A stretch of DNA of 64,000 nucleotides from Siphonodentalium dalli (GCA_032622095.1 CP136066.1:45151835-45215834); one strand, 5' to 3'; counted from the stretch's first letter, positions 1 to 12,860 are shown. The notes: generated by a model not told the origin, from the sequence alone. Translations and numbers: made by a program.

Positions 1-1590
1 TATGTCGTTGAGTTATTGTGGAAAGCAGTAGCAACCCAAGGTACACATGTATAACCAACCCAGTAACATACAGTCACTCCATATATACACATACACACCA
101 CACAAATGACAAGATAGTCACTCACTCTGTGTACACATACATCTGACCCATGACCATATAGTCACTCCCTGTATACCTATTCACCACTTTCATGACCATA
201 AGTCAATCCTTGTATACCTATTCATATCACCATTGGCCATACGGTACTATATCCCCGTATACCTATTCGCCATATACACCCCATCCATGACCATAGAGTC
301 ACTCCATGTATACATATGCAATGCATCTCACCATTGGCCATATAGCAACTCGCTTGATATACGTACCCCTCACCCATGACCATATATATCCACACTTGTG
401 TATACATGTACACCCCATACAGCCATGAGTCACCATGCATGCACACTAGGTATACTCATACACTTGACCCATGGCCATATAGTCACCCCATGTATACCTA
501 TATTCAACACATTCATCATCATACAGTCAATCATTGTATATAAATTCACCTCACCATTGGTCATACGTCACTCACTGTATACATGTTCACCAAACCCATG
601 GCAAAATAGCCATGCAAGATATACATATACCCCCAACCATGACCATAGAATCACTCCAGGTAAACATATGCACCTCACTAATTGTGATATAGCCACTCAC
701 TGTATACACATATCTCTCCATAACCATACAGACACACTTATGTATACCCGTACACCATACGCATGACCATACAGCCATGCAGGCACACCAGGTATACCCT
801 ACACCTTACCCATGACCATATAGTCACTCTATGTATACCTATTCACCACATTCATGATCATACAGTCACTCTGTGTATACCTGTTCACCTCACCATTGGC
901 CATACAGTCACTCCCTGAAAACCTATTCACCTCACTATTGGCCATAGAGTCACTCACTGTATATATATTTGCCACGTCAATAGTCATATAGCCACTCGAT
1001 AAATGCATATACATCAACACATGACCATCCACACACTCGTCAATGACCATTCAGCATACATCAGGTACACATATACACATTATGACTACTGCCATTCCAT
1101 GTACACCTATACGCATTACACATAGCTGCACATCTATTTATCCATTCAATCCACCAATGATCATAAAGACAACACATGTATACATATACACCTATATATG
1201 ACAATACAGCCACACAAGATACATCTTTACATCTCACCCATGAACATACAGTCACTCCATATATACATAAACACACATATGACCATGTAGGTACTCTCGT
1301 TATTTACATACATGTAAACCACAGCAATGCCCATTGAGCCACATTATGTACACCTGTACTGGGTAATCATAACCATACAACCATACAGTCACTCCCTGTA
1401 TATATATTCACCTCACACATGACCATACTCTCACTCCTTGCATACATTTACATCTCACCATAGCCACCCCATTCATGAACATATAGCTAATCATGTACAC
1501 CGATTCACATCATTCATGACCATAAAATAACTCCGTAAAGTTTATACATATTCACCTCACCTATGACCACACGGTAACTCCTTGGTTGCC
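1..1590. repeat. Degenerate minisatellite array, copy 1
   Basis: A chain of diverged units of roughly 40-52 bp, each built from CATGACCATACAGTCACTCC followed by TGTATACCTATTCACC-like sequence, runs from the window edge to about 1590. Units differ by many substitutions, so the array is old. Short open frames on both strands are by-products of the repeat. A second array of the same family lies at 12861-13865, and both are followed by the same non-array sequence, so the array is part of a larger dispersed module. Confidence 0.85.
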
Positions 1591-2100
1591 ATATTGACCT
1601 CCAGCCTGTATCATGTTGATCAATGTTTATCCTAATAGGCCAGAATAGCCACAAATTATGATTCGTTTCAGTTCCATTTCAAAGAAAAAAATAATATATA
1701 GCCAGTATCCAAAAAGAGGTTTTCGGAAGAAAAAAAACAAATAAGGCAACTTTAAAATTAATTTATTATACCCCATAAGGAAATGGGACAACCAGAATAG
1801 AACATTTAGTTGTCAGTTGATTAGCTAACATGTAAAATAACCAAGTAACTCACAATTTGCCACATTTTCAGAAACGCAGAGAATAATGTTTGGGATATAT
1901 ATAAAAAATGGTTGCCATTTTGAGTAATTTAGTTTATAAACACATTAGTGTGACACATTTAAGGTAGATCAAAACAATAAACATCTTTCATACCAAACAA
2001 GGTTACATTTTACTTGAAATTTTTTGTGCCGTTATTTATGTCAAGTTTGTGAGAGAAAAATCCAATATTTCTGGTAATGTCAGTGGTGAAAATAGTGAAA
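1591..2100. repeat. Conserved tail downstream of the minisatellite module, copy 1
   Basis: AT-rich sequence that matches 13866-14350 in the same orientation, for example around 1905-2090 versus 14170-14345, where long stretches align with scattered differences. In both places it follows directly after the CATGACCATA minisatellite. It has no coding potential. I read it as part of the same mobile or dispersed unit as the array. Confidence 0.75.
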
Positions 2101-2944
2101 ATTAACTACGGTGCATCAGACATGTTAGTGTTCAATGTATAGAAGGCAGAATAGCCAAATATACATCAACCACAACTTATAAGCGATTGCGGGACACGCT
2201 GGGTCAATATCTACCATTTCCACATTTGGCAGCCAAATATATAGAAGAATGCAGTTGTTGGGTTCCATTCCTTCACAGGTAATAATTACCTTTCATCGTT
2301 GTTCCAAAAAGTAAAAAAAACATTACTGGAAGTTGCTGGAAAGACCATCAATATATATGGAAGTCATGGCTTATTTGGGAATGAATTGGGTTTTGGACAG
2401 TGACACGCTTAATACAATCAAGGAGTTAACATGTGCCTTATACATGTATGTTCCACATTCGAGAAAAGCGAATTAAGCTAGGTGGGTAAAGTTCCAGAAG
2501 AATTTCGAGAATCAGCAAAAGGTAGTTGATCTTTCTGCACTTCCACCATGAGAGGAATCTTTAATTCTACACTCAAAACGAGCCAACATGATAGCAAAAC
2601 AGTGGATACTTGCAACCGTTGCCAAATCAACCACTCCCGGTGTAGCACTTCATGGATAGACGGCCGATATGCAGCCTGAGTTGTTTGAACCATTCTTCTC
2701 GAAATATGTTGCACATAAATTCTATTGCCTGATACAATCACATTTGATGAAATTGACAGTGACAGGGAAGATGAGATTACATAATCCGTGGGCAGAACTA
2801 TTGCAATTTATGATATGAATTATATCAACTAGTATGAGCGACCTTTCGAGTTTAGTATAGCATAAAATTGAAAGCATTGAGAACACTATCTTGGGGTAGG
2901 GTTAAGCTTTACTTTATTTCTCAATTCTGGTCTGGTACATGATT
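2101..2944. repeat. Tandem duplication, full-length copy (844 bp)
   Basis: This segment is repeated immediately downstream at 2945-3495 with near-identity. It starts at ATTAACTACGGTGCATC and ends at GGTCTGGTACATGATT. It includes the part homologous to 14340-14530. A short minus-strand open frame at 2478-2741 has no recognisable domain and is not called as a gene. Confidence 0.85.
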
Positions 2945-3495
2945 ATTAACTACGGTGCATCAGACATGTTAGTGTTCAATGTATAGAAGGCAGAATAGCC
3001 AAATATACATCAACCACAACTTATAAGCGATTGCGGGACACGCTGGGTCAATATCTACCATTTCCACATTTGGCAGCCAAATATATAGAAGAATGCAGTT
3101 GTTGGGTTCCATTCCTTCACAGGTAATAATTACCTTTCATCGTTGTTCCAAAAAGTAAAAAAAACATTACTGGAAGTTGCTGGAAAGACCATCAAGATAT
3201 ATGGAAGTCATGGCTTATTTGGGAATGAATTGGGTTTTGGACAGTGACACGCTTAATACAATCAAGGAGTTAACATGTGCCTTATACATGTATGTTCCAC
3301 ATTCGAGAAAAGCGAATTAAGCTAGGTGGGTAAAGTTCCAGAAGAATTTCGAGAATCAGCAAAAGGTAGTTGATCTTTCTAGTATGAGCGACCTTTCGAG
3401 TTTAGTATAGCATAAAATTGAAAGCATTGAGAACACTATCTTGGGGTAGGGTTAAGTTTTACTTTATTTCTCAATTCTGGTCTGGTACATGATTA
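2945..3495. repeat. Tandem duplication, internally deleted copy
   Basis: Copy of 2101-2944 with the same ends but lacking the 294 bp corresponding to 2537-2830. The deletion joins CTTTCT to AGTATGAGCG, with two bases (CT) shared at the break. Elsewhere the two copies are almost identical, so duplication and deletion look recent. Confidence 0.85.
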
Positions 3496-4483
3496 TAGCA
3501 TTTCATGTCTGATATTGGGGAAGAATTTATGCTTATTGTGGTGCATGTTGTGCAGCTGTATCCATAAAACTGACAAAGTCATAAGAATTTTTCAAAAAAA
3601 TTTCACTGAAATATAATACAAATTTTAGCCAATTTACCCCAAAAAAATCTAATATTTAAACAAACTAGACTCTACCATAACATAAACCTCCTCATATACA
3701 TGCTAATTCCATGATATATGATAAGACTCTGAATTGGTTAACAATACAGAACGAAAACGGGCTATTCTGACTTGACAGGTATTTTCAGATAGAAAATCAG
3801 TTTTAGGGGGGTGGGTTAAGTTTTTGGAAATATCTCGGCTTTTTGGATATCATTGCTTGTGATGTTATTATTAAATCAGGTATATAATGCTGAAAATTTT
3901 GATGTACCAATGAGAGCTTTATACCAAAAAATTTAAATTTTATAGGAAATCTTCTGGAAAACTTTTGTGAAAAAGCACTTTATGCATTTTTTTGGGCATT
4001 TTCGTGAATTTTTCACAAAATTTGTTGGATAGTATAACTTTTTGCACATCATAAATTTTAAGCAACCCAGATAGAATCAATATCTGATATTCAAGTATAT
4101 TTTATTCAACATTTGTCTTATTTTATTGGTTTACCTGATTATACTGAAATTTGCAGGTCAAAAACACCAAAAAGGTCAAAAAATATATTTTCCACATGTT
4201 CAGCCCCGGATACCTCAGTGTTTTGGAACCCCCATGGGACAAGGATAATTGGAGATAGCGTCAAAATTTCTACCCTTTCGTGTGACACTACCCTCATCTG
4301 GGGGCCGGTCTATACGCTTTACAGTTACATATATCTAAACGGTCGGAAAACAAACGGCGTATCAATCGCTTGTCCCAGCGTGCAAAAACGATTTTATTAT
4401 TAGCTTTTCGTGCTTACCTTCATATATGTAGGGTGACTACCGGCGAACCATGGTCGCGCGCTCTATCTAAAACAATACACCAC
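3496..4483. other. AT-rich stretch without a recognisable gene
   Basis: Low-complexity AT-rich DNA with A and T homopolymers. Open frames at 4113-4403 and 4370-4618 have no recognisable domain and atypical composition. No splice-bounded exon or repeat that I could match elsewhere in the window. Confidence 0.5.
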
Positions 4484-5340
4484 AAGAAAACCATAGTCAG
4501 AAATGGTAGCGCCCTCAACATCATATTGTTACCCATATATAAAATAAATTGGAGCTTTAATGTAGTGATTGTGAAAAATGTGTATATAGGTAACCGCTAT
4601 GTAGTTGTTTATGTGTGAAAGTTTTTGTATGTGTGTATACTGTGCACTTGGTGAGAAAGGATGTAAAAACATTTTTTAAATCGGACGTGCCAAACTGAAG
4701 TTAATTTGAAATATATACACACCATGCATACGTCACGTATTATATGTGTTCACAAAGGGAGCATACGTTCCAACTGGTTGAAATGTTCATCACCATACAT
4801 GCAACGGCCATTGCATTGATACAACAATAACCACAGACACATTGTCAAACAAAAGTGACGAATGTATTGACAATTGACATGTTATTATGTTGACGCGCTG
4901 CCAGCTCGCGGCAAATACAGTAAAATGTTGGTTTCTCTGTTCTCTTATACGACATTTGAATTGTTTTCGGTTGGCATGTATCTTTTCTTTGTTATTTGTT
5001 CTAATTTCTATTGAAATAGAGGTATAAATATAGCATGGAATATCATGCAGAATAATCAGGCCAAAAGCTCTCGATCTTCGTTACATGGTTCAAGTACGTA
5101 AATACCAAGTACGTTTCTAATCACATTTAGTCCATCCAAGTACGCAAATATATGTTCTAATTTCTATTGAAATAGAGGTTGGAACAGTGCACGAACTAGT
5201 ATGCAGAATAATAATATATCAGGCTAATAGTGTCGATCTTTATTACATGGTTCAACTTCGCAAAAATCGAGTACGTTTCTAATCACATTTAGTACATCCA
5301 ATTACGAAAATTACCGAGTACGTTTTAATCACATTTAATA
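4484..5340. repeat. Dispersed repeat D, copy 1
   Basis: Starts AAGAAAACCATAGTCAGAAA and aligns for most of its length with 63276-64000 in the same orientation; a short piece of the same start is at 20851-20930. The second half contains a direct duplication of about 145 bp, each copy holding ATGCAGAATAAT, a run ending CAAGTACG and TAATCACATTTAG. It is non-coding, the class is unknown, and I see no clear terminal repeats. Confidence 0.75.
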
Positions 5341-5395
5341 CATCACCTCCTACGACATGGTCAGATATACTTGCCAATATACACCCTAAGATGGC

Positions 5396-5476
5396 GTAAT
5401 GATGATCTAAGAATGGCCTCAGGTAATGATGATCTAAGAATGGCCTCAGGTAATGATGATCTAAGAATGGCCTCAG
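5396..5476. repeat. 27 bp minisatellite, three units
   Basis: Three identical 27 bp units beginning GTAATGATGATCTAAGAATG follow each other exactly. Because 27 is a multiple of three, a spurious open frame on the minus strand crosses them. Confidence 0.95.
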
Positions 5477-5494
5477 GTAATGCACTCCTGACAT

Positions 5495-5690
5495 CAATAT
5501 GGTATCTCATGTGGGTCAACTAAAATACATGTACGGTCTCATGAGGGTTAATTAAAATATGGTCACGCCCAGAGACGGTTAATTGAAATATGGTCCGATG
5601 AGGTTAAATTAAAATATGGTCACATGAGGGTTAAATAAAATATGGTCCCACGAGGGTTAATTCAAATATGGTCCAATGCAAAAAAATGAA
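5495..5690. repeat. Short tandem array, 26-31 bp units
   Basis: Six to seven degenerate units with the core AAATATGGTC followed by GAGGGTTAATT. Directly adjacent to the 27 bp array but of a different sequence family. Confidence 0.8.
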
Positions 5691-5730
5691 GAAAAAAAAG
5701 TTTAGAGACCAAGATTAAAGTTATCTAAAT

Positions 5731-5888
5731 ACACAGAACGACACGATGTGTAAATGGGTTTGTCGATACGACACGAGTGCTGTCGCGGACCGATAGAACG
5801 AGAGCCGCTTGCGCCTCGAGTTCTAGCCTTCCGCGACAGCACGAGTGCCGTATCGACAAACCCATTTACACATCGTGTCGTTCTGTGT
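5731..5888. repeat. Long hairpin (59 bp arms, 40 bp loop)
   Basis: Positions 5731-5789 and 5830-5888 are reverse complements except for about 8 bp near the loop (GACACGAGTG versus GCACGAGTGC), where the inner segment looks inverted. The outer 40 bp of each arm pair perfectly. Such length implies an extruded cruciform or a fold-back transposon relic. Confidence 0.9.
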
Positions 5889-6140
5889 TTATTACACGCT
5901 TCGCGTCCTAGAATCCGTTTATTAAAAATACAGGATTAGAAGGTTTATTTAGGCTCATACGGGGCGTGTTTGTCATGTGTGATGATTCTTTTATTTAAAT
6001 AGTTCCCATTTCATGGTTGAGGCGAACGTCATGTACGTCATTTTACGTCAACGAGATGCGTATGGAACGTACGTTCCATACGGATTTGTAAATATGGAAC
6101 AGCAATAACACTGTACTTCTAGGAACAAGCGTGTAATAAA
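5887..6140. mobile_element. Candidate short TIR element
   Basis: The 15 bp GTTTATTACACGCTT at 5887-5901 is repeated in perfect reverse complement at 6126-6140, enclosing about 254 bp. The left end directly abuts the long hairpin at 5731-5888. Inside is a perfect 20 bp palindrome (6061-6080). No target duplication is obvious, so the element call is tentative. Confidence 0.45.
6061..6080. repeat. Perfect 20 bp palindrome
   Basis: TATGGAACGTACGTTCCATA is identical to its reverse complement. It lies within the 5887-6140 candidate element. Confidence 0.95.
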
Positions 6141-7180
6141 CGTCAATATTTACAGGAGTAACTTGAGAATTGGTTAATAATTACCATCCCAATTCATTTA
6201 GAACATAACATGCCGATATTTGTCGCTTATAAATTATTGAAAAAGTTCACTACTTGATGTTAAATAACATGTTAGACACCAATATAAACAAACAGCTCGC
6301 AGGGTTCATGTGTGAATTAAATTGATTATATATCATCTTCAAACACCCATGCAATATAATAGTAGATAGCATCTCGATTTATGACACGTGAAAATAAATG
6401 AAATATGTTCAATTAGCAATGCAACAAAGCAGGTTAAACAACAATAGAAACACATAGCACGCAGTGCGCCAAGGGTTAATTAGCGCGCGAATCCTGTTCC
6501 AATAACTAGGTGGCTCGCACTTCTGAGCATGAACAAATTATCGCGACCAACGAGCCATAATAAAGCATGTCGAGATGAGCGCAAAGCGTTCGTGAATACA
6601 CATCGCGACGAAATGCTCCATCTGAATAAAAAGCAAGTACGGAAAAACCAAAGTACGTATTTATTCACATTTACTCCAGTGTGAAGCCAATATAGCCTGC
6701 CAAAATACACCATATAGAGGGCGTAATGAAGCCACCCGACTATCTTGACTGATATAAGTGTTACTAATGTTATTGGAAGTGGTACAAATAGTGGAAATTT
6801 ATTTTATGTGTTGTTGTTTATATTAAACTTGCATATTTAGACACTTTTGGCAAATATTAATGTAGAGGGAAATGGGACTATTTTGTAATGCCGAAGCGCA
6901 GCTTCTTTCGTTGAAGGTAGTATGTTCGCATCTACATTTAATTTAGCAAAACAAGCGCCTGAGAGAAAAAATGTAAACTAAAATAATGAAAATCCATATA
7001 GGAAAACGTGCCGCTTTCATAGAAATGTGGATGACACATCGTAGATTGCAAGTAGTATTTTACCCAGATATATCGCTTGAATATAAGCAGTCGATTAGAT
7101 AAAAAAAATGTCTTCAGTAAATCATATTTTGGCGTTTAAACTTTTCTTTGTTAAATACTCATCGACGATTAATTCCCTTA
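6141..7180. other. No gene recognised; one repeat fragment
   Basis: AT-rich DNA. The part at 6640-6730 resembles 5320-5400 (AGTACG followed by ATTCACATTTA and ending in GGCGTAATGA), so a partial copy of the neighbouring repeat family is present. A minus-strand open frame at 6480-6713 shows no domain. Confidence 0.45.
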
Positions 7181-7380
7181 GGATAAAGGTTCAGATAATA
7201 AGTTCAACAACGGCCACGAACTTATAATCTGAACATTTCCCATCGATTATTAGGAATCAGTATGAATATGTATTATCCGTTCTACTGTCTGTCGTCTGCT
7301 TATATCTCCTGAACACCCCTCCCCTCACGAAATGATTAATACACCATTTTAATATTTTATTACTGAATTGAAGTGAAATT
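7180..7380. repeat. Dispersed repeat pair with 48265-48440, with a hairpin
   Basis: GTTCAGATAATAAGTTC (7189-7205) pairs with GAACTTATAATCTGAAC (7218-7234) with one mismatch. Beyond it, the sequence around TCTGTCGTCTGCTTAT and GAACACCCCTC aligns with 48330-48385 in the same orientation. Read on the minus strand, both copies can be translated to a similar KQT-containing peptide, but stops and indels follow. A repeat is the simpler reading. Confidence 0.6.
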
Positions 7381-7664
7381 GTTAACATACTCATGCATGT
7401 ATCCGATTTCTCCGTTTGTGGGATATGTATCTCACCGCTTACGCAGCTTGTGTCTTTTGGCTGAAAAAGAATACAATTGTATATAAACAATGGCAGACTG
7501 CATGGCGAATATTTATGGACCAATTGACGATAATAAAGAATTTTACTATAGCCTGACAAAAGCGCTTATTAAAATGGGCAATACTCAAATTGGAATATGC
7601 GGTGATTAGAATTTAGTTGAAAGTCAAACATCCGATAGCTTTAACTACATCTAAAGGTACTCAG

Positions 7665-8420
7665 ACTTGCAGTTTGCTTGCTCAACACTTGCTTAGTCCC
7701 CCATAGTACCAGCCACTCCTGGCTGCCCTCATGGGATCAAATGTCACGCATGTTTCGTTCATTTATTTCTACCAGATGTATGGCCCTTGTTTGACTTAGA
7801 AATTTGTGAATTGTTGTATCCGTACCAACATATCACCCTGATACTAGGGTATTCATTGTCGGATTTCGTTGTCTTTTGACATGGTGATAGCACAGGATGT
7901 GGAGAAGGATACACATATACTACGATTTCGTCAAAATTAATGTTTACCAGAGTTACGGCCCTTGTTTGAATTGGGTATTGTTGAATATTGTATCCGAAAG
8001 AACATTTCACTTGTAACTCTGTCACAGTTCATCGGATTTGAATGTTCTTTGGTGTGGTGGTAGCACAGGTAGAGGGAAGATCACCCACATACTACGTGTT
8101 TCGTCAATTCATTTTAACCAGAGTTACGGCCCTTGTTTGACTTGGAAATTTGTGTATTCTGTGCCCGAACATTTCAGCTTGAAACTGTGACACAGATAAT
8201 CTTATTCAGGTGTGCTTTGGTATGGGGATAGCACAGCTCAGGGGAAATGATACCGACTTACTACATGTTTCGTCCATTGAGAGTTACAGCCCTGGTTTGA
8301 CTTGAGAATTTATGCAGTTTGTGTCTGTATGAAAATCTCAGCTTGTAACTTGAGCATGGATCATCAGTTTAGGGGGAAGGATACCCGCTTCTTGAATTTA
8401 GAAAATTTTTCATCCATACA
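7665..8420. repeat. Dispersed repeat R, copy 1 (uninterrupted)
   Basis: Several 170-180 bp subunits, each with CCAGAGTTACGGCCCTTGTT, a stretch mentioning an AACATTTCA core, and GATAGCACAG. The same family is present in inverted orientation at 16331-16948 plus 17906-18000. The portion 7690-7745 is the uninterrupted version of the site where a LINE fragment has split copy 2. Confidence 0.75.
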
Positions 8421-10737
8421 AATAGTTAGTATTGCCCACGCTCTAAACTGATCGTCGGGGCATATGCCACGCTTGGAATGATCAGTGTTGATCCAGCCCC
8501 ATATAACTGGAAAGTTAGGGCTCGTGTAATTTGCTCACCAATGGCCAATGCAGATAGACATGTTGGTAAAAAACAAAAACATTCGTAAAACAATAAATAC
8601 AATGAAATCCGTCGTGGCAGTTCGAAGAGGAACGGGCGGGTTACCAGAAACACATTTTTGTTTTGGCCTACGGTTGAAATAAATCTTAATGTCATATTGT
8701 AAAGTTCAAGATGATTAGAGGAGATCAGCTTCTCTCAATCTGTACATTCTAGTGATCGTCTAAGCTGTATTAATTATATTATAAACAAATATATGCATGC
8801 TTGGTCTTCAGGCAAGGGTCATTAGAGGGAGTTCAACACGTCAGTAAGGCCAACGGGTTCTTTCAATCATTTTGACAGGCGGACCTCGCACTATCTTAGA
8901 GACGAGGAGCCGGTAGAATAGCCAACTGATTTCGATCAACTGGATGGAATTGCACCCTCTCCTAGACTATGATTCCAGTGTACAAGCATGCTACCACAAC
9001 TTACGCTCTATTGAAAAGTGCTTGTACCAATTTATCAGACTCTTCGAAGAGGGCTTGGTATATTTTTTCCCATCGAATAGTTCTTTTTGTTGATATCTCA
9101 TATTTTATTTGAATGTTTTGAACACAAGCGTATATGTGAATAATTGTAAAATTGTAATGTGATGTTTATATTCTAGTCACGTGTTCACACACCATAAAAA
9201 CAACATATTTTCACATTGGTTGAATGAATATTATAATATATGCATAAAAGGATTGCAAAAGCATAATCCTAGGATCTTGTGGAAAGAACACAATTAGTGC
9301 TTGAAAGTCACTAACAGTTACTAGAGTCACTATTGTTTGCTGAATATTTGTGATCACAGACGTTTATATAATTTATAAACTAATTTTATATTGATGTCTG
9401 ATCATTTTCTCGGGCATTTGAACTATGTGTTTCATCATATGTTTGTACACATTTCTAGCAATTTCACATCATGTCCACTACACCACATATAGAACGATCT
9501 CACGCCATGTATAAAACCCTTGTGGTAAAACCCAAGAGCATACGACTAGAGTAAAACACCCCGATATTTGTTCTTCTTGATTCTTTTCGGTAAACCAAAC
9601 AAATATATAAAGAACCATTTGAATGCACCCTGGGGACAAAATTAAGAACCCCGGGATCCGAGGTACTTGGTTCCAATGGATGATATTGAAGAACCAAACT
9701 GTATGCAATTTTGAAGAACAAACAGGTCCTCTGCTTGGTACGTTTTGAAGAACCGAACCAATTGGTTCTTTGTTTGGTTCTTCATTGTGGGTTCTTCACA
9801 AGAAGCAAATGGTTACCTGCTCCACGAAGATAAGTTTGTTTTTGAAATGACTGCGCCCTGGGTAAATTAAAAGAAAACATATATTTCTCATGAAAATAGC
9901 GTCGCAGTTGGACTAGTCTATGCATGGGATTGAAACGCCACATAAATACGTTCGCATTAGGCAAGGTAATCAACGTTGAATAAAGTTAAAAAAATTATAA
10001 TGTATTTCATCTCCCAGGAGAGGACTCAAAACGCGGAAACAAGTAAACACCGCAGTGGTTTGATCACAATCTAATAGAAATATAATATTCTGCAACGTAA
10101 TGATAAAGATGTTATCCATTCTAGAATATCAAGCTGCTACCTTCGTATCTGGAACATATTATGAATAATGCAAGTATATGGATTGTCTCTTGTTGCGCGT
10201 CGCTTGTCAATACGCAGATGAAATGGGTCTGCATCGATGACGTCAACATTATATTATCAAATACTTCAATCAAATATATATTATTCAATATATTTGAATG
10301 AAAATAAACAGACTGTCGTGTTTCAACCCCCACGATAGCTGCAGGACAGGTTCAGCTATTAACACTGAAAGATATGCTATATGATTGTTACCACGACAGT
10401 GGCCATTGTCATGTTATCTTCTGAAATTAGAAATTACACAGCACGGGCAAGAATAACGCATTTACTTCATGATTTCGACATATTTGCAAACACTAACAAG
10501 CTCGAGTAACATATTCTAACAGTGTGCGGTGCACCCGGGCTTGCTCTTCCAGTTGATGTGCTGGTAGCGGTTTTTAAAACAGTTGTGACGGTTATTAAAT
10601 CCATCCTGCCATGCCTATATGTCCTGGGGTCACATGTATAAATATCTCATTTGTATAGTTATCCTGTGATTTATAATTATTGTACATAATTCTCTGTTTC
10701 TCAATATCCGCTACACGATTGAGTTGGATGTGAGAAT
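8421..10737. other. Non-coding interval, no gene recognised
   Basis: AT-rich DNA with short open frames lacking domains. 9480-9790 is rich in AAGAACC/GGTTCTT motifs, including a near-palindrome at 9747-9783 (GAAGAACCGAACCAATTGG and its partner). Nothing else in this stretch could be matched to a known family or to other parts of the window. Confidence 0.45.
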
Positions 10738-11556
10738 AAGGTTCAATCCACACCGGGCGCGAGCGCGCGATTTTTACGGCCGTTTTCTGTCGTCGGTAGC
10801 GGTTCAAAGCGCGCGATTTTTATATCCACACCGAAAGCGTCTGTATCGCTTCGTCGCGCGCGACAGTTTGGTAGATAATCGTTCGAGTGCATCATTAGAG
10901 GCAGGTCACAAATACAATGTACATGGACATTTACGTGTATAGCAAATTCTAATTAAAATGTCCATGCACCTTGTATTTGTGACTTGCCTGTAAATGATGA
11001 ATTGTCAATATAGTATGTCAAGTGGAATGGTGCACGGGCTTCTTAAATTATCATAGCAATTGCGTTTAATTGAGTTTCATTCTAAAATTCCAGTTTGTTT
11101 ATTTTTTTTTATCGGGGGGGGGGGGCAAATTGTAGGCAAAGTGACTTTACAAGCTTGGAATGGATTGGAACCAAAATTAACCAGACGATCATGTTATTAC
11201 GTCGAGCTCTTGCCAGGCATTTTCTCTTCTCATCTATCCTTGCACTTCAGTTATCAGCATAGTCGCTTAAGTTCTCTACCACCTTTGTTATCGCGACGAC
11301 GAATGAATGTGTCGCCTTCAGATAGGAGGAATATGCACGTATAAATATCCTATTTAACAGCGACCCAATTATCCCGCTGGTTTGCCACAGAGCGAGAAAT
11401 CGACGAAGCATAAAATAACTGCTGTGATCGCCTCGTGGTCAGCGATTCAGTTGCTTGCGGTGTGAATATAAAAATCGCGCGCTTTGAACTGCTACGGACG
11501 ACAGAAAAACGGCCGTTATAATCGCGCGCTCGCGTCCGGTGTGAATTCACCTTTAA
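10738..11556. mobile_element. GC-rich terminal-inverted-repeat element G
   Basis: Arms of about 150 bp at 10738-10890 and 11400-11556 are imperfect reverse complements. The outer part carries CACACCGGGCGCGAGCGCG and then a TTACGGCCGTTTTCTGTCGTC-like block, with a second sub-block AAAGCGCGCGATTTTTATA. AGAATA flanks both ends (10732-10737 and about 11559-11564) and may be a target duplication. There is no transposase, so it is a non-autonomous element. A solo end of the same family is at 18112-18172. The CpG-rich arms contrast sharply with the AT-rich surroundings. Confidence 0.75.
10892..11000. repeat. Inverted repeat nested in element G
   Basis: AGGCAGGTCACAAATACA through CATGGACATTT (10892-10932) is repeated in reverse complement at 10956-11000 around a 23 bp AT-rich loop, with a few mismatches. 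It sits immediately inside the left arm of element G and forms an independent stem. Confidence 0.85.
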
Positions 11557-12225
11557 GAATATCTGGATTCATTGACGCGTTCGGCCGAATTATGGTCTCT
11601 GGTCTGGACCAGGTTTTTTTCCGAATTTAAAGAGAGCGTTTCGTGATTATACAATTTAATAAATTCACAATTGCTATCTGCGATTTAATATTAGGCATAT
11701 ACAGCAAGTATGACTCAGTGCGATATAATGACACATGTTTAGGGCGAAATTGGAACTCCCCGTTCAAGATAACTGTTAAAATGGCAGCCGTAAATGGAAA
11801 ATTTGACTTGTTTTCACTAATATCTTCTAGACCAGTTTCTTCTGTATGGAACTGGTTTGGAAATGTGACATTATTTTGTATTAGTCATGTTAACTGGTTA
11901 CTGGAACAATGAAATACGCCATTCTTGGGAACACAGCCCCTTCCGATCCCTCAATAATTTGATTTCACAGAACGCTGTATGACATTTCATCAAAAGTCAC
12001 CATTTGGGATTCCAGTCATATTTCAACAAGAAATTAGCAGAACTGTGCACAGTAAGTGAGGCATATCATTACTTATGAATATTTCAACTCAATGGAACCA
12101 AAAATGGTCACTTTGGCTTAAAATGGCGGTCAAAATGGCGACCAAAATATGGAAAATGGTAAATAATATCCCGCCATGCAATGCAGTCGCTTAAAATGTG
12201 TGGACGATGAATATAATTGGCTGTT

Positions 12226-12860
12226 CTGTCATATGTCTATTATATATTTTGGGAAATATGTCTGTGTGTGTATGTGTGTCTGTCTGTCTGTTCGCGATGG
12301 ACTCGAAAACGACCAAACCGATTTCGATGAAACTTGGTATGTGGGATACTTTCGGCCGGGGAGTGGCATGGGCATATTAATTTGCCCGTGCGACGTGACA
12401 TTGACCTTGAAATCTGGTCATTTCAAGGTCGAACGCCCGAGTAACACGGGATTTCCATGAAAATTAGTGTCTGGTGATACTTTCGTATGGGGAGTGTCGT
12501 AAGCCTATTCGTTTGCCCGTGCGGTGTGACCTTTACCATGAAATCGGGTCAATTCAAGGTCAAATCGCGAATTTTGATGGGATTTCGACGAAATTTTATA
12601 CATAGGGTTACTTTTGTCCACACGACCTGACCTTGACCTTCAAAATGATCAATCCAAGGTCAAATCGGGTAAAACCGATGGATTTAAACGGGTACTTTTG
12701 TCGGGTACTTTTGTCCGGGCAGTGTTTGCCTGTTTGGGACGGGTCAAATCGTTACCCCACCTGACCTTGACCTTCAAAATGGACAATTCAAGGTCAAATC
12801 GCGCAATTCGCCGAAAAGCAGAGGGGAAACAGCCCGGACGAAGTCGGGTCCACCTGCTAG
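12226..12860 (+). mobile_element. Non-autonomous Helitron-like element, copy 1
   Basis: The 3' end shows the Helitron signature: a short stem-loop at 12831-12849 (CCCG...CGGG), eight bases, then CTAG at 12857-12860 followed by host T. The 5' end is set near 12226-12232 by comparison with the copy at 52535, sharing TCTATTATATATTTT and a run of GTCTGTCTGTCTG. The interior holds degenerate repeats of about 115 bp with TGACCTTGACCTTCAAAATG. No Rep/helicase gene. It interrupts the left arm and array of element F. Confidence 0.7.

Noticed and set aside
12300-12860. Nuclear-receptor response elements as host regulatory sites
   Set aside because: AGGTCA-like motifs repeat with the internal units of a dispersed element and no target gene is near; kept only as a low-score finding.
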